Assembly: GCA_013140455.1 (NCBI GenBank)
Contig: JABFSU010000049.1
Span: 1-50,009 of the forward strand
Source of the DNA: Nitrospira sp.
Lineage (GTDB): Bacteria; Nitrospirota; Nitrospiria; Nitrospirales; Nitrospiraceae
Direction of reading: 5' to 3'
DNA: 50,009 nt
Shown here: positions 49,414 through 50,009 of the stretch, in pieces
Layout: the number at the start of each line of letters is the position of its first letter
How positions within the stretch are numbered: the stretch's first letter is position 1
Program-made: the position numbers and the translations under genes
The notes under the pieces: model-generated
What the model was told of the DNA's origin: nothing
The model's database searches: none
What the model saw: only the letters and a program-made list of their open reading frames with translations

Positions 49414-50009
49414 GGCCTGCAATGTTAAACAAGAGGGTGATCAATAGAAGCATGAGCCCCGTGGCAAAGATCGTCTGATAGCCCACGCTTCCGTGCGGCA
49501 GGTCGCCCAAGCTGACCTGAACAATATACGCGGTCATCGTCGCCGCCGGTTCCAACGGATTCAGAGTCAGCGTCGGTTGCATGCCCGCGGCAATGGCCAC
49601 CACCATCGTTTCTCCGATGGCCCGGGAGACGCCCAACACATAGGCGGCCGTGATGCCGGACAAGGCCGAGGGGAAGACGACGCGCAGCGCCGTTTGCATG
49701 CGGGTAGCGCCCAAGGCAAAGGCGCCTTCGCGCAGATAGACTGGAACCGCTCGCATGGCATCCTCGCTCACGGAGCTGACATAGGGAACAATCATGAAGC
49801 CGATGACGAGCCCGGCGCTCAGCATGTTGAAGCCGGGAAGGTCAGGCCAGATCTTTTGCAAGGCGGGCGTCACGAACAACAACGCAAAGTATCCGTACAC
49901 GACGGTCGGCACGGCGCTGAGCAACTCCAGCACCGGCTTCACGAATTCCCGCACCGAACGCGAGGCATATTCGCTCAAATAGATGGCGATCAGGCTTCCC
50001 GTAGGAATG
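49379..50009 (-). CDS. pstC: Phosphate ABC transporter permease PstC (partial, 5' end outside window)
   Basis: About 209 C-terminal residues are visible, running off the window edge without a start. They contain [20 protein letters not shown], the EAA-like loop [19 protein letters not shown] and further membrane segments, all typical of PstC. The frame continues upstream of residue SEYASRSV as [11 protein letters not shown], so an apparent internal start there is not real. It overlaps pstA at its 3' end. The phosphate-binding protein gene pstS would be expected further upstream, outside the window. Confidence 0.93.
   Translation of the reverse strand, partial: IPTGSLIAIYLSEYASRSVREFVKPVLELLSAVPTVVYGYFALLFVTPALQKIWPDLPGFNMLSAGLVIGFMIVPYVSSVSEDAMRAVPVYLREGAFALGATRMQTALRVVFPSALSGITAAYVLGVSRAIGETMVVAIAAGMQPTLTLNPLEPAATMTAYIVQVSLGDLPHGSVGYQTIFATGLMLLLITLLFNIAGHALKKRYRQVY

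Overview
The window looks like a chromosomal segment of a flagellated, Gram-negative, Nitrospira-like bacterium (phylum Nitrospirota). This is an inference from moderately high GC, from the mixture of deltaproteobacterial-type and proteobacterial-type chemotaxis proteins, from short heptamer-based intergenic repeats, and from gene style. No marker gene such as rRNA is present, so the genus is not proven. I see no tRNA, rRNA, CRISPR array, insertion sequence or phage gene.

Layout. (1) 1-13186: the tail of a thiamine-diphosphate enzyme, a B12-binding radical SAM protein, a 2192-residue multi-glycosyltransferase/methyltransferase, two GT9 (heptosyltransferase-like) proteins and a CgeB-like glycosyltransferase, on one strand and tightly packed. 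They end just before the flagellin gene, which suggests flagellin or surface glycosylation. (2) 13237-19762: flagellar filament genes (an unknown protein, flagellin, FlaG, FliD, FliS, a FliT-like chaperone, a small FlgM-N-terminus-like protein), then a GGDEF diguanylate cyclase and a PilZ protein. (3) 19839-21150: a FlhG/MinD-like ATPase divergent from an excisionase-type HTH protein. (4) 21263-29771: chemotaxis cluster 1 (CheR, CheY, CheZ, CheA, CheV, CheB, a haem-motif chemoreceptor, CheW). (5) 30143-31828: stator genes motA and motB. (6) 31941-44677: chemotaxis cluster 2 (STAS, a CheZ-motif MCP-like protein, CheY, CheA, CheW, MCP, a DUF420 protein, CheR, CheD, CheB). It runs directly into a partner-switching module (two STAS proteins, a receiver-PP2C phosphatase, Hpt, a receiver-HATPase anti-sigma-like kinase). 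(7) 44768-46739: a small lipoprotein, CBS-domain, PsiE-like and tiny membrane proteins behind a Pho-box-like repeat. (8) 46849-50009, opposite strand: phoU, pstB, pstA and pstC (pstC cut by the window edge).

How it works together. CheA kinases read receptors through CheW/CheV and phosphorylate CheY; CheZ removes the phosphate; CheR, CheB and CheD set adaptation; MotAB drive rotation. Local c-di-GMP synthesis (GGDEF) and reading (PilZ) sit between filament and chemotaxis genes. Both CheA kinases carry a tandem motif that closely follows the published MshEN c-di-GMP-binding pattern, so c-di-GMP may enter the chemotaxis kinases directly; this is the most interesting hypothesis here. Seven intergenic sites resemble sigma-28 (FliA) promoters with 11-13 base spacers, including upstream of flagellin, on both sides of the ATPase/HTH divergent pair, and upstream of receptor and che genes. 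This suggests one motility regulon spread over the window.
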